A DNA stretch of 64,000 nt, taken from positions 1-64,000 of the forward strand of contig JBPCPV010000029.1 in assembly GCA_050998805.1 (NCBI GenBank), written 5' to 3'. A program made the position numbers and the translations under genes. Of the stretch, positions 7,907-17,600 are shown in pieces (positions within the stretch are counted from its first letter, which is position 1; the number at the start of each line of letters is the position of its first letter). Under the pieces are notes generated by a model that saw only the letters and a program-made list of their open reading frames with translations, searched no databases and was not told the DNA's origin. The DNA is from JAICKM01 sp050998805. GTDB taxonomy: Bacteria > Chloroflexota > Chloroflexia > QHBQ01 > JAICKM01.

Positions 7907-9916
7907 TCAGGGTCCGCCGAGGTCGTTGCGGGTGGGGTTGGGGACGGGAGTGCTCGGCACGGGGGTGCTTGGCGGGGGCGTAGGGGTCGGGGTCGGTGTG
8001 GGCACGCCGGGGGTATCGCCCTGCGCGACGGGCGGGGGAGGCGGCTGGACGGTGCCGCGCACCACCATCGCCAGCTTGACGGGGAGATCCTTCCAGGCGT
8101 AAGCCACGTTGCCGCCGTTGTCCCCGCCGTAGCCTGCCGCGTGGTTGCCGTAGGGGTCGTTCATCAGCAGGTAGCCGTTCGCCGTGTAGCCGCGCGCCAC
8201 CAGGATATGCCCGGCGGAGGTCAGCGTCGTGCCCAGCACCACGGGGTAGCCCTTGTTGATCGCAGCCGTGATGTCGTACCAGGTTGCCGGGATGTAGCCC
8301 GTGTTCAGGTCGTAGAGGCCGAGGACCGAGATCATCGTCTCCCAATGCGCGAGGCCGGTGTTGCCGACGATGGTGCCGTAAAGCCCCTGCACCTTGTGCC
8401 CCGACGGGTCGGTGCCTGGCGCACTGAACCTCTGCCCCTTGTAGACGAACGGCTTGACCACATACTGCCCATACAGTGTCCCGTCCATCAGGTCGAACTT
8501 CGGCACCTGTGTCCCCGAAACGACGACGGTCTGCGAAATCGTCTGCGCGCTCAGGCGGGCCTCCTTCGGCGCGAACGGCCAGGGAGCCAGACGGCCATAG
8601 TAGGCGAGCACCATCGCCACGGAGGTCGGCCCGCAGGCCCAATTGCCGTTGAAGGCCACGCCGGTGTGCCACACCTGGTTCACATAGGGCAGAGCGAGAT
8701 CCTTCACCGTAGCGCCCGCCTTCTCCGTCGCCCCCGGCCAACGGGTCCGCAAGATGCCGCTGGTCGCCGTGTCGAGCGTGATCAGCGTGTGTATTGGCCC
8801 GCTTGCCTCGCCGAGCAGAACGTAGCGGCTGTCTGCTGACCACGAGATCGGGGCCATCTTGTTCAGCGAAGCAGAGAGCTTCCAGCGTTGGCCGGTGTTC
8901 ACATCGGCATACCAGGCAGTGTTCGACTTGCCGCCGGAGAAGAGCAGGTGCGTGCCGTCCGGCGACCATGCCAGCACACTGTATGCTTCGCCGAGGTCGC
9001 GCATTGTCCCCAGCCCGCCCGTGGCGATCCCCGCGATCACGCCCGGTGTTTCCGGCGGCGCGACGTGAGAACCACGCGGGGCTTGGGGCGCACTGCCCAG
9101 CGGAGCGAGGTAGGGCAGCAGGCCGAGGTTGCCCGCAGCCAGCCCGGCTATGTGCGCCGACCAGCCGGGTGTCCCCTGCATTGGGGCGGGCGCGACTGCG
9201 AAATTGCTCCACTGGAGGCCGCCGGGGCCTGAGCGCAGTACCGGTATCGCGGGCCCGCTCAGAGGCAGGAACCAGAGGTCGCTCGGGTCGGTGTCTGCGT
9301 CGCCCTGCCGCGCATAATACAGGCCGGTGCCGTCGGGGCTCCAGCCGATCAGCCTGGCTTTGCCGTTCACGGTGAGCTTGCGTGCGCCGCGCGCGTCTGA
9401 ACTGACCACCCAGAGCGACCCCGACCCGCTGTCTGCATCGTCGCGCTGAGGAGCCGCCACAGTGTAGGCCAGCGAGCGGCTGTCCGGCGACCATGCGAAC
9501 GCGCCAATCCCCATATCGCCGCTGCGAGAGAGCGTCACCGTGATCGCCTGCCAACTACCGACATCCTGCACACGCAGGCTCGACCCGCCGCTCCTGTCGC
9601 CGGATACACGGATCGCGACATGCCCGCCGTCAGGCGACTGGTGCGCGGCCACTTCGCTGAAGCCGACACCGGCCGTCGCCACGCGCGATAGCCGGGTCTC
9701 TTTGCCTCCGGCGTTACGCATCACATCATAGCTCGAAGGCCCGCTGACGACAACGTAGATGTAGGGCGGGAAGGCCGGTCCGCTAGCTGCGGCCTCTGCG
9801 TTGCCGAGGGCCGGAGCGAACAGCGTGAACAACAAACAGACAAGTAATAGACATCGGGTGCGACGTGCGGTACGCGGCGCTGATATGGCGGCACCCTGGA
9901 AGAGGGGTCGTATCAT
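7907..9916 (-). CDS. Secreted WD40/TolB-like protein with C-terminal C39-type peptidase domain
   Basis: The 669-residue protein begins with a basic stretch and a hydrophobic signal segment (CLLLVCLLFTLFAPALG). Repeats of TolB/WD40 beta-propeller type follow (for example FAWSPDSRSLAYTV, WSPDGTGLYYARQG, LAWSPDGTHLLFSGG). The C-terminal third is a papain-fold peptidase of the C39 family 2 type: NQVWHTGVAFNG then NWACGPTSVAMVLAYYG with the catalytic Cys, AGHILVARGY with the His, and NDPYGN. The last 40 residues are a Pro/Thr-rich tail. Substrate is unknown. AGGAG precedes the ATG. It is probably exported and acts outside the cell. Confidence 0.85.
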   Translation of the reverse strand: MIRPLFQGAAISAPRTARRTRCLLLVCLLFTLFAPALGNAEAAASGPAFPPYIYVVVSGPSSYDVMRNAGGKETRLSRVATAGVGFSEVAAHQSPDGGHVAIRVSGDRSGGSSLRVQDVGSWQAITVTLSRSGDMGIGAFAWSPDSRSLAYTVAAPQRDDADSGSGSLWVVSSDARGARKLTVNGKARLIGWSPDGTGLYYARQGDADTDPSDLWFLPLSGPAIPVLRSGPGGLQWSNFAVAPAPMQGTPGWSAHIAGLAAGNLGLLPYLAPLGSAPQAPRGSHVAPPETPGVIAGIATGGLGTMRDLGEAYSVLAWSPDGTHLLFSGGKSNTAWYADVNTGQRWKLSASLNKMAPISWSADSRYVLLGEASGPIHTLITLDTATSGILRTRWPGATEKAGATVKDLALPYVNQVWHTGVAFNGNWACGPTSVAMVLAYYGRLAPWPFAPKEARLSAQTISQTVVVSGTQVPKFDLMDGTLYGQYVVKPFVYKGQRFSAPGTDPSGHKVQGLYGTIVGNTGLAHWETMISVLGLYDLNTGYIPATWYDITAAINKGYPVVLGTTLTSAGHILVARGYTANGYLLMNDPYGNHAAGYGGDNGGNVAYAWKDLPVKLAMVVRGTVQPPPPPVAQGDTPGVPTPTPTPTPPPSTPVPSTPVPNPTRNDLGGP

Positions 9917-10049
9917 CTGGCTCCTGGTAGGTCAAACGTTGCACAAAACACTGGTGCGAACGGGCGTAAATAAACTCAGGCCGGTTATGCCCGGCCGTTT
10001 CGCCAATCATACCAAACGCTGCTTTGGCTGTCAAGCACACTCGGCCGCG

Positions 10050-10097
10050 GTTTCGCGGAGCGATTGATTTGCAGTTCGCCGCGAAACGTGCTACAAT
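10050..10097 (+). promoter_or_regulatory. Promoter and inverted repeat upstream of hsdM
   Basis: TTGCAG (10069-10074) and TACAAT (10092-10097) are separated by 17 bases. A nine-base inverted repeat, GTTTCGCGG (10050-10058) and CCGCGAAAC (10079-10087), brackets the -35 box, with its right arm in the spacer. It would suit a repressor operator. Confidence 0.6.
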
Positions 10098-10145
10098 GCG
10101 GCTCCCAAACAAAACCGAGCCTGCCAAATCGGAGGAGCCTCATCT

Positions 10146-11807
10146 GTGACACGACGAACCAAGTCCAGCCATTCTGGGTCGGTGCATGCGGCCAACGGGC
10201 AGTCCCCGATGTTTCTGCCGCCCGCTGGCGAGGAGCACCTCGCCAGCGGGAGTGTCGAAACCTGGCTGTGGGATGCGGCCTGTGCGATTCGGGGGGCGAC
10301 CGATGCCCCCAAGTTCAAGGACTTCATTCTGCCGCTGATCTTCTACAAACGGCTGTCGGATGTGTTTGACGACGCCTTTGCCAAGAAGGTCGAGGAGTTC
10401 AGCGGCGACGAAGAATTGGCCCGCATCATCGTTGAAGAAGATCATCGGGACGCGCTCAAAACCGGGCGGCTGCCCATCGTGCGCTTCCGCGTGCCGCACG
10501 AGTATCGCTGGGCTGCACTGCGGAACCACGGCCAACAGGGGCTGGGAGAGTTCCTGACCCAGGCGATGCGCGCGGTCGCCGATCTGAACCCTGACCTCAA
10601 GGGCGTGCTGGACATTAAGGACTTCAACGAGCGCCAGAGTGGGCAGCGCACCCTGGACGATGATCGCCTCGCCGCCTTGATCGAGGTGATCAGCCGCCAC
10701 CGGCTGGGTCTGCACAATGCCGAGCCGGACATCCTAGGCCGCGCTTACGAGTACCTGCTGCGAAAGTTCGCCGAGGGCCAGGGCCAGAGCGCGGGCGAGT
10801 TCTACACCCCGCAAGAAGTCGCCTGGCTGATGGCAGAATTGATTGACCCCGCCCCCACGCGCACGGTCTGCGACCCGGCCTGCGGTTCCGCAGGGCTGCT
10901 GATCAAGATGCGGCTCATGTTCGAGCAGCATCACCCCGATCAGGAGAGCAAAGCCCCCAAGTTGTACGGCCAGGAGCTTAACCCCGTCACGTTCGCTATG
11001 GCGAAGATGAACATGTTCCTGCACAATTACACCGACTCCCATTTCGCCATCGGCGACACCTTTCTGCGGCCCGGCTTTGCCGCCGAGGGTGCCGGCCTCA
11101 AACGCTTCGATTATGCCGTCGCCAATCCGATGTGGAACCAGGACAACTACGGCGACGAGTTCTATGATAACGACACCTTCAACCGCTTCCCCTATGGCCT
11201 GCCGCCCCGCAGTTCTGCGGACTGGGGCTGGGTGCAGCATATCCTGGCCTCGCTTGACGACACGGGCCGAGCGGCCATCGTGCTGGACACAGGCGCAGTG
11301 TCGCGCGGCTCCGGCAGCAAGGGCACGAGCCGTGAGCGCGACATCCGCAAGGCGCTGGTCGAGGCGGACCTAATCGAGGGCGTGGTGCTACTGCCCGATA
11401 ACCTCTTTTACAACACTAGCGCCCCTGGTATTATCCTGCTCCTTAACCGCAACAAGCCCGCCGACCGGCGCGGCCAGTTCTTGCTGATCAACGCCTCAAA
11501 CTTCTTCGTCAAGGAAAAGCCCAAGAATGTGCTGACCGACGAGGGGATCGCCGCCGTTGCCGCCGTCTATCGTAGCTGGGAGACGCGGGAGAAGTTGAGC
11601 CGGGTTATCACCCTGGCCGAAGCCCGCGCCGCCGACTACAACCTCAGCCCATCGCAGTTTGTCGAGGTGAACGACCGGGCGACTCACCGTCCTCTGCCCG
11701 CGATTCTGGCAGACCTCGCCACCGCTCGCGCCGCTCGTGAGCAGGCCGATGCGGAGTTGACGGCTGTGTTGGCGAAGCTGGGGCTGAATGGGGAGGGGCA
11801 GGTATGA
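10146..11807 (+). CDS. hsdM: Type I restriction system methyltransferase subunit HsdM
   Basis: The 553-residue product modifies adenine within the host recognition site as part of the HsdM2-S complex and also supports restriction. An N-terminal HsdM helical domain (ILPLIFYKRLSDVFDDAF) precedes the AdoMet motif DPACGSAG (243-250). Catalytic motif IV reads NPMW (327-330) rather than the usual NPPF/NPPY. Start is GTG with GGAGG about 11 bases upstream. The stop overlaps the hsdS start (ATGA), so expression is coupled. Confidence 0.94.
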   Translation: MTRRTKSSHSGSVHAANGQSPMFLPPAGEEHLASGSVETWLWDAACAIRGATDAPKFKDFILPLIFYKRLSDVFDDAFAKKVEEFSGDEELARIIVEEDHRDALKTGRLPIVRFRVPHEYRWAALRNHGQQGLGEFLTQAMRAVADLNPDLKGVLDIKDFNERQSGQRTLDDDRLAALIEVISRHRLGLHNAEPDILGRAYEYLLRKFAEGQGQSAGEFYTPQEVAWLMAELIDPAPTRTVCDPACGSAGLLIKMRLMFEQHHPDQESKAPKLYGQELNPVTFAMAKMNMFLHNYTDSHFAIGDTFLRPGFAAEGAGLKRFDYAVANPMWNQDNYGDEFYDNDTFNRFPYGLPPRSSADWGWVQHILASLDDTGRAAIVLDTGAVSRGSGSKGTSRERDIRKALVEADLIEGVVLLPDNLFYNTSAPGIILLLNRNKPADRRGQFLLINASNFFVKEKPKNVLTDEGIAAVAAVYRSWETREKLSRVITLAEARAADYNLSPSQFVEVNDRATHRPLPAILADLATARAAREQADAELTAVLAKLGLNGEGQV

Positions 11808-13087
11808 GCCCGCCAACGTTGGCTGCCAGTTGGAGGAAAGCAAGACTAAGCGACGACCGGCTGTTTGCTTTTGAAAGCGGAATCTGGACAGGCGAGAAGC
11901 CTCCACTCGTGGAATGCTTCGTTATCAGGAACACCAATTTCACAAAAGAAGGCGTTCTTAATCTAACCAATGTAGCCGTTATTCCTATTGAACAACGTCA
12001 ATTAGCAAGAAAGAGGCTCACCAGGGGCGACATCATTATCGAGCGTTCTGGCGGTGGCCCGGAGCAACCTGTCGGGCGTGTTGCGCTTTTCGACGAGGCC
12101 GAAGGCGATTACTGCTTCAGCAATTTTACCAGCCGCTTGCGCGTAAAAGATCGTGGCGAGGTTGATCCGGCCTACTTGCACCTATATCTATTCTATTTCC
12201 ACATATCGGGGCAAACAGAGCGCCTACAACGGCGGACAACAGGCATCAGGAACCTGGATTTTGCGGCCTATAGAGACACTTCTGTTCCCCAGCCACCTCT
12301 GCCCGAACAGCGCGCCATCGCCCACGCCTTGCGCGTCGTGCAAGCCGCCCGCGCAGCCCGCCAGCGCGAGGCCGCATTGGAGCGCGGACGCAAAGCCGCC
12401 CTTATGCAGCACCTGTTCACGCACGGCACGCGGGGCGAGGCCCGCAAGAAGACCGAGATCGGGGAGATACCGGAGAGTTGGCGGGTGGTGCCACTCAGGG
12501 AGGTTACTAGGCCAACCACAAGTGTGAATCCCGAACAGCAACCAGGTGGCCTTTTTACCTATGTGGATGTTTCAAGCGTCTCTAACGAGTCCTTTACTAT
12601 TGTTGAGCCTAAGCAACTCATAGGTCGAGACGCGCCGAGTCGCGCCCGGAAGCTCATCCGAACAAATGATGTGATTTTCGCGACTGTGCGCCCTGCGCTG
12701 AGGCGCGTCGCAATGATACCGCCTGAACTAAATAACCAAATATGCTCCACAGGTTTCTGTGTGCTGCGCGCCTGCACAGATGACCTAGAGCCAACATATT
12801 TATTTTTCGCGTTGCTTACGGAAAGGATAGCCCGCTGCGTTGAGACATTGCAGAAAGGCGCAACGTACCCGGCGATCAATGACCCAGATCTGTTCGACCA
12901 ATTAATTCCTCTGCCACCCCTCGACGAGCAGTACAAAATCGGGGATGCGCTTCGCGCCTGTGACGCCAAGATCGCCGCATTGCAACAGGAAGCGGCCACG
13001 CTCGATGAACTGTTCCGCGCATTGCTGGAGGAGCTGATGACCGGGCGGCTGTCCGCCGCGCCGCTGATCGTGGGGACCATTCCATGA
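11804..13087 (+). CDS. hsdS: Type I restriction system specificity subunit HsdS
   Basis: The 427-residue subunit has two target-recognition domains that choose the DNA sequence. Each is followed by a helical conserved spacer (PQPPLPEQRAIAHALRVVQ near 160-180 and PLPPLDEQYKIGDALRACD near 375-395). Codon use in the recognition domains is more AT-rich than in hsdM and hsdR, as expected for a segment exchanged by recombination. It overlaps both neighbours by four bases. Confidence 0.93.
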   Translation: MSPPTLAASWRKARLSDDRLFAFESGIWTGEKPPLVECFVIRNTNFTKEGVLNLTNVAVIPIEQRQLARKRLTRGDIIIERSGGGPEQPVGRVALFDEAEGDYCFSNFTSRLRVKDRGEVDPAYLHLYLFYFHISGQTERLQRRTTGIRNLDFAAYRDTSVPQPPLPEQRAIAHALRVVQAARAARQREAALERGRKAALMQHLFTHGTRGEARKKTEIGEIPESWRVVPLREVTRPTTSVNPEQQPGGLFTYVDVSSVSNESFTIVEPKQLIGRDAPSRARKLIRTNDVIFATVRPALRRVAMIPPELNNQICSTGFCVLRACTDDLEPTYLFFALLTERIARCVETLQKGATYPAINDPDLFDQLIPLPPLDEQYKIGDALRACDAKIAALQQEAATLDELFRALLEELMTGRLSAAPLIVGTIP

Positions 13088-15954
13088 GTGAGCGATCCGC
13101 TGTGCAAAATCCCATGCTGCACTATGCGGCGGCCATCGGCTGGGAGTATATCAAGCCCGAAGCGGCGCTGGCCCTGCGCGGTGGCGAAACCGGCCTCTAC
13201 TTCACCCATGTGCTGGAAGCCCAACTGCAACGGCTTAACCCCGGCGTGGTAAACGCGGGCCAGGCCGCCGACATCAGCCGCCGACTGAGCCTGCTAACCC
13301 CGGCCATCGAAGGCAATCGGGACGCGCTGGAATGGCTGCGGGGCGAGCAGTCGGTCTTTGTGTACGCCGAGAACCGCGAGCGCAATGTTCGCCTGATCGA
13401 CTTTGCCAACCCCGATAACAACATCTTTCAGGTGACGGATGAATGGGTACAGCGGGGCGTGGTCTTCCGCAACCGGGCCGATGTGATGTTCCTGATCAAC
13501 GGCATCCCCGTCGCCGTCGCCGAAACCAAAGGCGCAGCCAAGCAGGACGGGCTGGCCGAGGCCGTGCAGCAAATCCGCCGTTACCACCACGAGACGCCGG
13601 AGATGTTTGTCGCAACCCAGCTTTTCGGCGTCACCGAGATGCTGGACTTCTATTATGGCGCGACCTGGAACACCGTCCGCAAGAACCTGTTCAGTTGGCG
13701 TGAGGAAGCGCCCGGCGACTATGAGGCCAAAGTCAAGGCGTTTTTCGACCGTCCGCGCTTCTTGCGCGTCCTGCGCGACTATATCATCTTCCTGCTGCGC
13801 GATGACGAACTGAGCAAGATCGTCTTGCGCCAGCACCAGACCCGCGCGGTGGAGAAGGTGCTGGCCCGCGTCACCGACCGCACCCGCCGCCGAGGGCTGA
13901 TCTGGCACACGCAGGGCAGCGGCAAGACCCTGACCATGATTACCATCGCCGCCAAGTTGCTGCGCGACGTGCCGGGTATTGAGAAGCCGACCGTCCTGAT
14001 GCTGGTGGACCGCAACGAGTTGGAGGCCCAGCTTTTCAAGAACATCACCGGCTACGGCATTACGACGGTCGAGGTGGCGCAAAACAGGCAGGATATACAG
14101 CGCATCCTCGGCTCCGGCTACCGGGGCCTGGTCGTCTCCATGATCCACAAGTTCGACGATATGCCGGCCAACATCAACAGCGGCGCGAACGTCGTGGTGC
14201 TGGTGGACGAGGCGCACCGCACCACTGGCGGCGACCTCGGCAACTACCTGCTGGCCGCACTGCCCAACGCCACCTACATCGGCTTCACCGGCACCCCGAT
14301 TGACAACCTCGCTAAGGGCAAAGGCACGTTCAAGGTGTTTGGCGGGGGCGATCCGCAGGGCTACCTCGACAAGTATTCCATTGCCGAATCCATCGAAGAC
14401 GGCACCACGGTGCGGCTGAACTATGCCCTCGCCCCGTCCGATTTGCGCGTGGACCGCGAGACGTTGGAGCGCGAATTTCTCAACCTGGCCCAGGCCGAGG
14501 GTCTGAGTGATATTGAGGAATTGAATGCCATTCTAGATCGCGCGGTGGACCTGGCCGAGATGATGAAGAATCGGCAACGGGTGGCCCGCATTGCCGCCTA
14601 TATCGCCCAGCACTTCCGCGAGAACGTGGAGCCGATGGGCTTCAAGGCATTCCTGGTCGCGGTGGACCGCGAGGCGTGCGCCCTCTATAAGCGCGCTCTC
14701 GATGAGCACCTGCCGCCTGAATACTCCTGCGTCGTCTACTCGCCCTCGCACAACGACCCGCCCGAACTGAAGGAATATTACCTCAGCCCCGACGAGGAGA
14801 AACAGGTCCGCAAGAATTTCGTTCGCAAGGACACTCAGCCCAAAATCCTGATTGTCACGGAGAAGCTGCTGACGGGGTTTGACGCCCCGATTCTCTATTG
14901 TATGTATCTCGATAAGCCGATGCGCGATCATGTGCTGTTGCAGGCTATTGCCCGCGTCAACCGGCCCTATGAGGATGACGATGGGCTGGTGAAGCCTTAC
15001 GGCTTTGTGTTGGATTTCGTCGGCATTTTCGAGAAGCTGGAAAGCGCCCTGGCCTTCGACTCGGATGTGGTGGCGTCGGTCATTCAGAATGTGGACGTGC
15101 TAGAGGCTCTCTTCAGAACGATGATGCGCGAAACCGCGCCTCAATACCTCCCGCTGACACGGGGCTGGGACGATAAGTCCAAAGAGCGCGCAATCGCCCA
15201 CTTCGCCGACGCCCGCAAGCGCGAGGACTTTTACAAGTTCTTCCGCCAGCTTGAAAGCCTCTATGATATTCTCTCGCCCGATGCGTTCCTGCGGCCCTTC
15301 ATGGATGATTACCAGGCGCTAGGTGAGCTATACCTCCTGATCCGCAACGCCTATTCCGACCGCATTTATGTGGACAAAGAACTGACGGCCAAGACCCGTG
15401 CGCTGCTCCGGGCGCGCATTGAGAGCGGCGCGCTGGACCTGCCGACCCAGGTTCACAACCTGGGGGTGGCGGAACTCGCCGCGCTGAAGAGCAGCGACGC
15501 CGTCGATACAACGAAAATCCTGAACCTCCGCAAAATCCTGGCCGTCACTGTGGCCGAAAAGGGCGCAGGGCAGCCGTTCCTCGTGACTATTGGTGAGCGC
15601 GCCGAGGCGCTGGCTCAACTCTACGAAGATCGGCGCATCAGCACCCAGCAAGCCCTAGACCAGTTCGAGCAGTTGGCACAGGAGTATATCCAGGCCGACG
15701 CCGAGCGCCAGCGGTTAGGCGTAGACGAGAACGCCTTTGCGATCTACACCGCCCTCAAACCCGGCGTTGCTGCTCTTGCGCCCGGCCAGGCCCAGGCCGT
15801 TAATGCGCTGTTCGAGCGGTTCCCCGATTATCAATGGGATGTCCAGCAGAGCAGCAGCCTTCGTACCGAGTTGTACAAGGCGCTGCGACCGTTGGTCGGC
15901 GCGGCCCACATGATCGAAATGACCAACACCCTTATGAAGTTGCAACGGGTATGA
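13084..15954 (+). CDS. hsdR: Type I restriction endonuclease subunit HsdR
   Basis: The 956-residue motor and nuclease subunit translocates and cuts unmethylated DNA. The N-terminal nuclease has D133 (RADVMFL) and E147-T-K149 (AVAETK). The helicase part has Walker A TQGSGKT (276-282), the DEAH box LVDEAHRT, and GFTGTPI motif III. Motif VI is seen in LLQAIARVNRPY. A C-terminal helical region would contact the methylase core. Length and order are normal for the family. ATGA overlaps occur at both ends. Confidence 0.95.
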   Translation: MSERSAVQNPMLHYAAAIGWEYIKPEAALALRGGETGLYFTHVLEAQLQRLNPGVVNAGQAADISRRLSLLTPAIEGNRDALEWLRGEQSVFVYAENRERNVRLIDFANPDNNIFQVTDEWVQRGVVFRNRADVMFLINGIPVAVAETKGAAKQDGLAEAVQQIRRYHHETPEMFVATQLFGVTEMLDFYYGATWNTVRKNLFSWREEAPGDYEAKVKAFFDRPRFLRVLRDYIIFLLRDDELSKIVLRQHQTRAVEKVLARVTDRTRRRGLIWHTQGSGKTLTMITIAAKLLRDVPGIEKPTVLMLVDRNELEAQLFKNITGYGITTVEVAQNRQDIQRILGSGYRGLVVSMIHKFDDMPANINSGANVVVLVDEAHRTTGGDLGNYLLAALPNATYIGFTGTPIDNLAKGKGTFKVFGGGDPQGYLDKYSIAESIEDGTTVRLNYALAPSDLRVDRETLEREFLNLAQAEGLSDIEELNAILDRAVDLAEMMKNRQRVARIAAYIAQHFRENVEPMGFKAFLVAVDREACALYKRALDEHLPPEYSCVVYSPSHNDPPELKEYYLSPDEEKQVRKNFVRKDTQPKILIVTEKLLTGFDAPILYCMYLDKPMRDHVLLQAIARVNRPYEDDDGLVKPYGFVLDFVGIFEKLESALAFDSDVVASVIQNVDVLEALFRTMMRETAPQYLPLTRGWDDKSKERAIAHFADARKREDFYKFFRQLESLYDILSPDAFLRPFMDDYQALGELYLLIRNAYSDRIYVDKELTAKTRALLRARIESGALDLPTQVHNLGVAELAALKSSDAVDTTKILNLRKILAVTVAEKGAGQPFLVTIGERAEALAQLYEDRRISTQQALDQFEQLAQEYIQADAERQRLGVDENAFAIYTALKPGVAALAPGQAQAVNALFERFPDYQWDVQQSSSLRTELYKALRPLVGAAHMIEMTNTLMKLQRV

Positions 15955-16328
15955 AGGCGGCCCCTCTGCCCACCACCACGCCAGCCAACGGCAGCCGCTG
16001 GTACGATGCCGATGATCTACGTTGGGCGGCGGTCCACTGGGCGGCGCGCATCGGAGTACACACCCCGCACATTCACCTGCGCGCCATGCGAACCAAGTGG
16101 GCTTCCCTGTCTACGGCGGGCCGCATGACGCTCAACACCGACCTGCTCGGCATACCCACAGACCTGGCCGAGTTTGTGATTGTTCACGAACTGGTTCACC
16201 TGCTCGTGCCAAACCACGGCAAGGTGTTCAAGAGCTTCATGGCCGCGTACCTGCCTGATTGGGAAGCGCGCGAGCAGCAGCTACGGACTTACACCGCCCA
16301 GCCCGAGAAACCGATAAGAGCACCATAG
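15951..16328 (+). CDS. YgjP-like (DUF45) zinc metallopeptidase
   Basis: The 125-residue protein has the zinc signature HELVHLLVPNHGKVF, with the third ligand expected at NH. A preceding strand region (MRTKWASLSTAGRMTLN) is characteristic of the YgjP/DUF45 family. The ATG overlaps the hsdR stop, so it is the fourth gene of the hsd operon. DUF45 proteins are repeatedly found beside type I restriction genes; their role there is not settled. No signal peptide is present. Confidence 0.87.
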   Translation: MKAAPLPTTTPANGSRWYDADDLRWAAVHWAARIGVHTPHIHLRAMRTKWASLSTAGRMTLNTDLLGIPTDLAEFVIVHELVHLLVPNHGKVFKSFMAAYLPDWEAREQQLRTYTAQPEKPIRAP

Positions 16329-16337
16329 GAGGCCCAG

Positions 16338-17204
16338 ATGCTGGCAGGAGCGATTTTCCCGCAGAACGAGATCGGCAGCGACCCGGTCGTGATCCGTGAC
16401 TACGCGCAGGCAGCCGAAGGCATGGGCTATAACCACCTGCTTGCCTACGACCATGTCTTGGGAGCGGGCACCGCGAACCGCCCCGGCTGGAGCGGCTACA
16501 CCGACAAGGATCTTTTCCACGAGCCGTTCGTGCTCTTCGGCTACCTCGCGGGGCTGACCGAGCGGATCGAGTTCACGAGCGGCGTGATCATCCTGCCGCA
16601 GCGTCAGACGGCGCTCGTCGCCAAGCAGGCCGCCGAGGTGGACGTGTTGAGCGGCGGGCGGCTCCGCCTCGGCGTCGGCGTCGGCTGGAACCGCGTCGAG
16701 TACCAGGCGCTCGGCCAGGACTTCCGCACACGCGGCAAGAGGTCCGAGGAGCAGATAGCCCTCCTGCGCCTGCTTTTCAGCCAGGAGTTGGTCACATACG
16801 AGGCCGGAGCGGAAAAGGTCCACGAGGCGGGGCTGAACCCGTTGCCGGTCCGCCGCTCGATCCCGATCTGGCTCGGCGGCTCCGCAGATGCTCTCCTCCG
16901 CCGGGTCGTCGCGCTCGGCGACGGCTGGTTCCCGCAGATGCACCCCGAACCCGAAGGCAGGCTCGCCGTCGAACACCTGCGCGACCTCGCCCGCGCCGCA
17001 GGCCGCGACCCCGCGACCATCGGCATCGAAGCCCGGCTGAACCTCAAAGGCAACAACCTCGACGGCCTCGCCGAGCAGGCCAGCGCTTGGCAGGCGATCG
17101 GCGCGACCCACATCGGCGTCAACACGATGGGTGCGGGCCTCCCCTCGGTCGCCGCCCACACCGAGGCGCTTGCGCGTGTAAAGCAGATGCTCGACGCCCT
17201 CTAG
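16338..17204 (+). CDS. LLM-class F420-dependent oxidoreductase
   Basis: The 288-residue luciferase-like TIM barrel is of the group that uses coenzyme F420 (TIGR03619-like). Visible family features are the N-terminal YAQAAEGMGYNHLLAYDHV, the SGVIILPQRQTALVAKQAAE core, LGVGVGWNRVEYQALG, and IPIWLGGSADALLRR. Substrate is unknown. AGGAGG lies six bases before the ATG. It follows the restriction operon by ten bases but is metabolic in type, so any co-transcription may be incidental. Confidence 0.88.
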   Translation: MLAGAIFPQNEIGSDPVVIRDYAQAAEGMGYNHLLAYDHVLGAGTANRPGWSGYTDKDLFHEPFVLFGYLAGLTERIEFTSGVIILPQRQTALVAKQAAEVDVLSGGRLRLGVGVGWNRVEYQALGQDFRTRGKRSEEQIALLRLLFSQELVTYEAGAEKVHEAGLNPLPVRRSIPIWLGGSADALLRRVVALGDGWFPQMHPEPEGRLAVEHLRDLARAAGRDPATIGIEARLNLKGNNLDGLAEQASAWQAIGATHIGVNTMGAGLPSVAAHTEALARVKQMLDAL

Positions 17205-17258
17205 CGCGGCACTGGCATCACTCCTGCTATACGATGGCGATACCACAGGAGGGACATA

Positions 17259-17546
17259 TTGCAGAACGACGTTCCAGCCATTACTATGTACGGCACCGAC
17301 TGGTGTTCGGACTCGCTCCGGTCGCGCAGGGTGCTCGAAGGCGAGGAAGTAGATTTCCGCTACGTTGACATAGACCGGGACCGTGAGGGCGAAGCCATAG
17401 TCATGCGGACCAACCGCGGCAACCGTAGCGTCCCTACTATCTTCTTCCCAGATGGGGCCGTCTTCGTCGAGCCGGGGGGCGCACTCTTGCGCTCCAAGAT
17501 CGCTGAACTCCGCGAACTCGGTCTGCTTGATCCTCCGAGAAGTTGA
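17259..17546 (+). CDS. Glutaredoxin-like protein with monothiol CxxS site
   Basis: The 95-residue thioredoxin-fold protein resembles mycoredoxin/NrdH-type glutaredoxins. The active-site loop reads TDWCSDS, so the second cysteine of the usual CxxC is serine. The cis-proline motif RSVPTIFF is present. A single cysteine argues for deglutathionylation-like or binding roles, not dithiol reduction, though this is inference. The start is TTG at 17259 with a strong AGGAGGG about seven bases upstream. Confidence 0.85.
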   Translation: MQNDVPAITMYGTDWCSDSLRSRRVLEGEEVDFRYVDIDRDREGEAIVMRTNRGNRSVPTIFFPDGAVFVEPGGALLRSKIAELRELGLLDPPRS

Positions 17547-17571
17547 CACTGCGGAGGCGTTGCGCTATAGT
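17543..17571 (+). promoter_or_regulatory. Promoter of the Hcp-like gene
   Basis: TTGACA (17543-17548) and TATAGT (17566-17571) are 17 bases apart. The -35 box overlaps the stop codon of the upstream gene. Confidence 0.7.
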
Positions 17572-17600
17572 GCCGGTACAACAAGTCAAGGAGGGAAACT

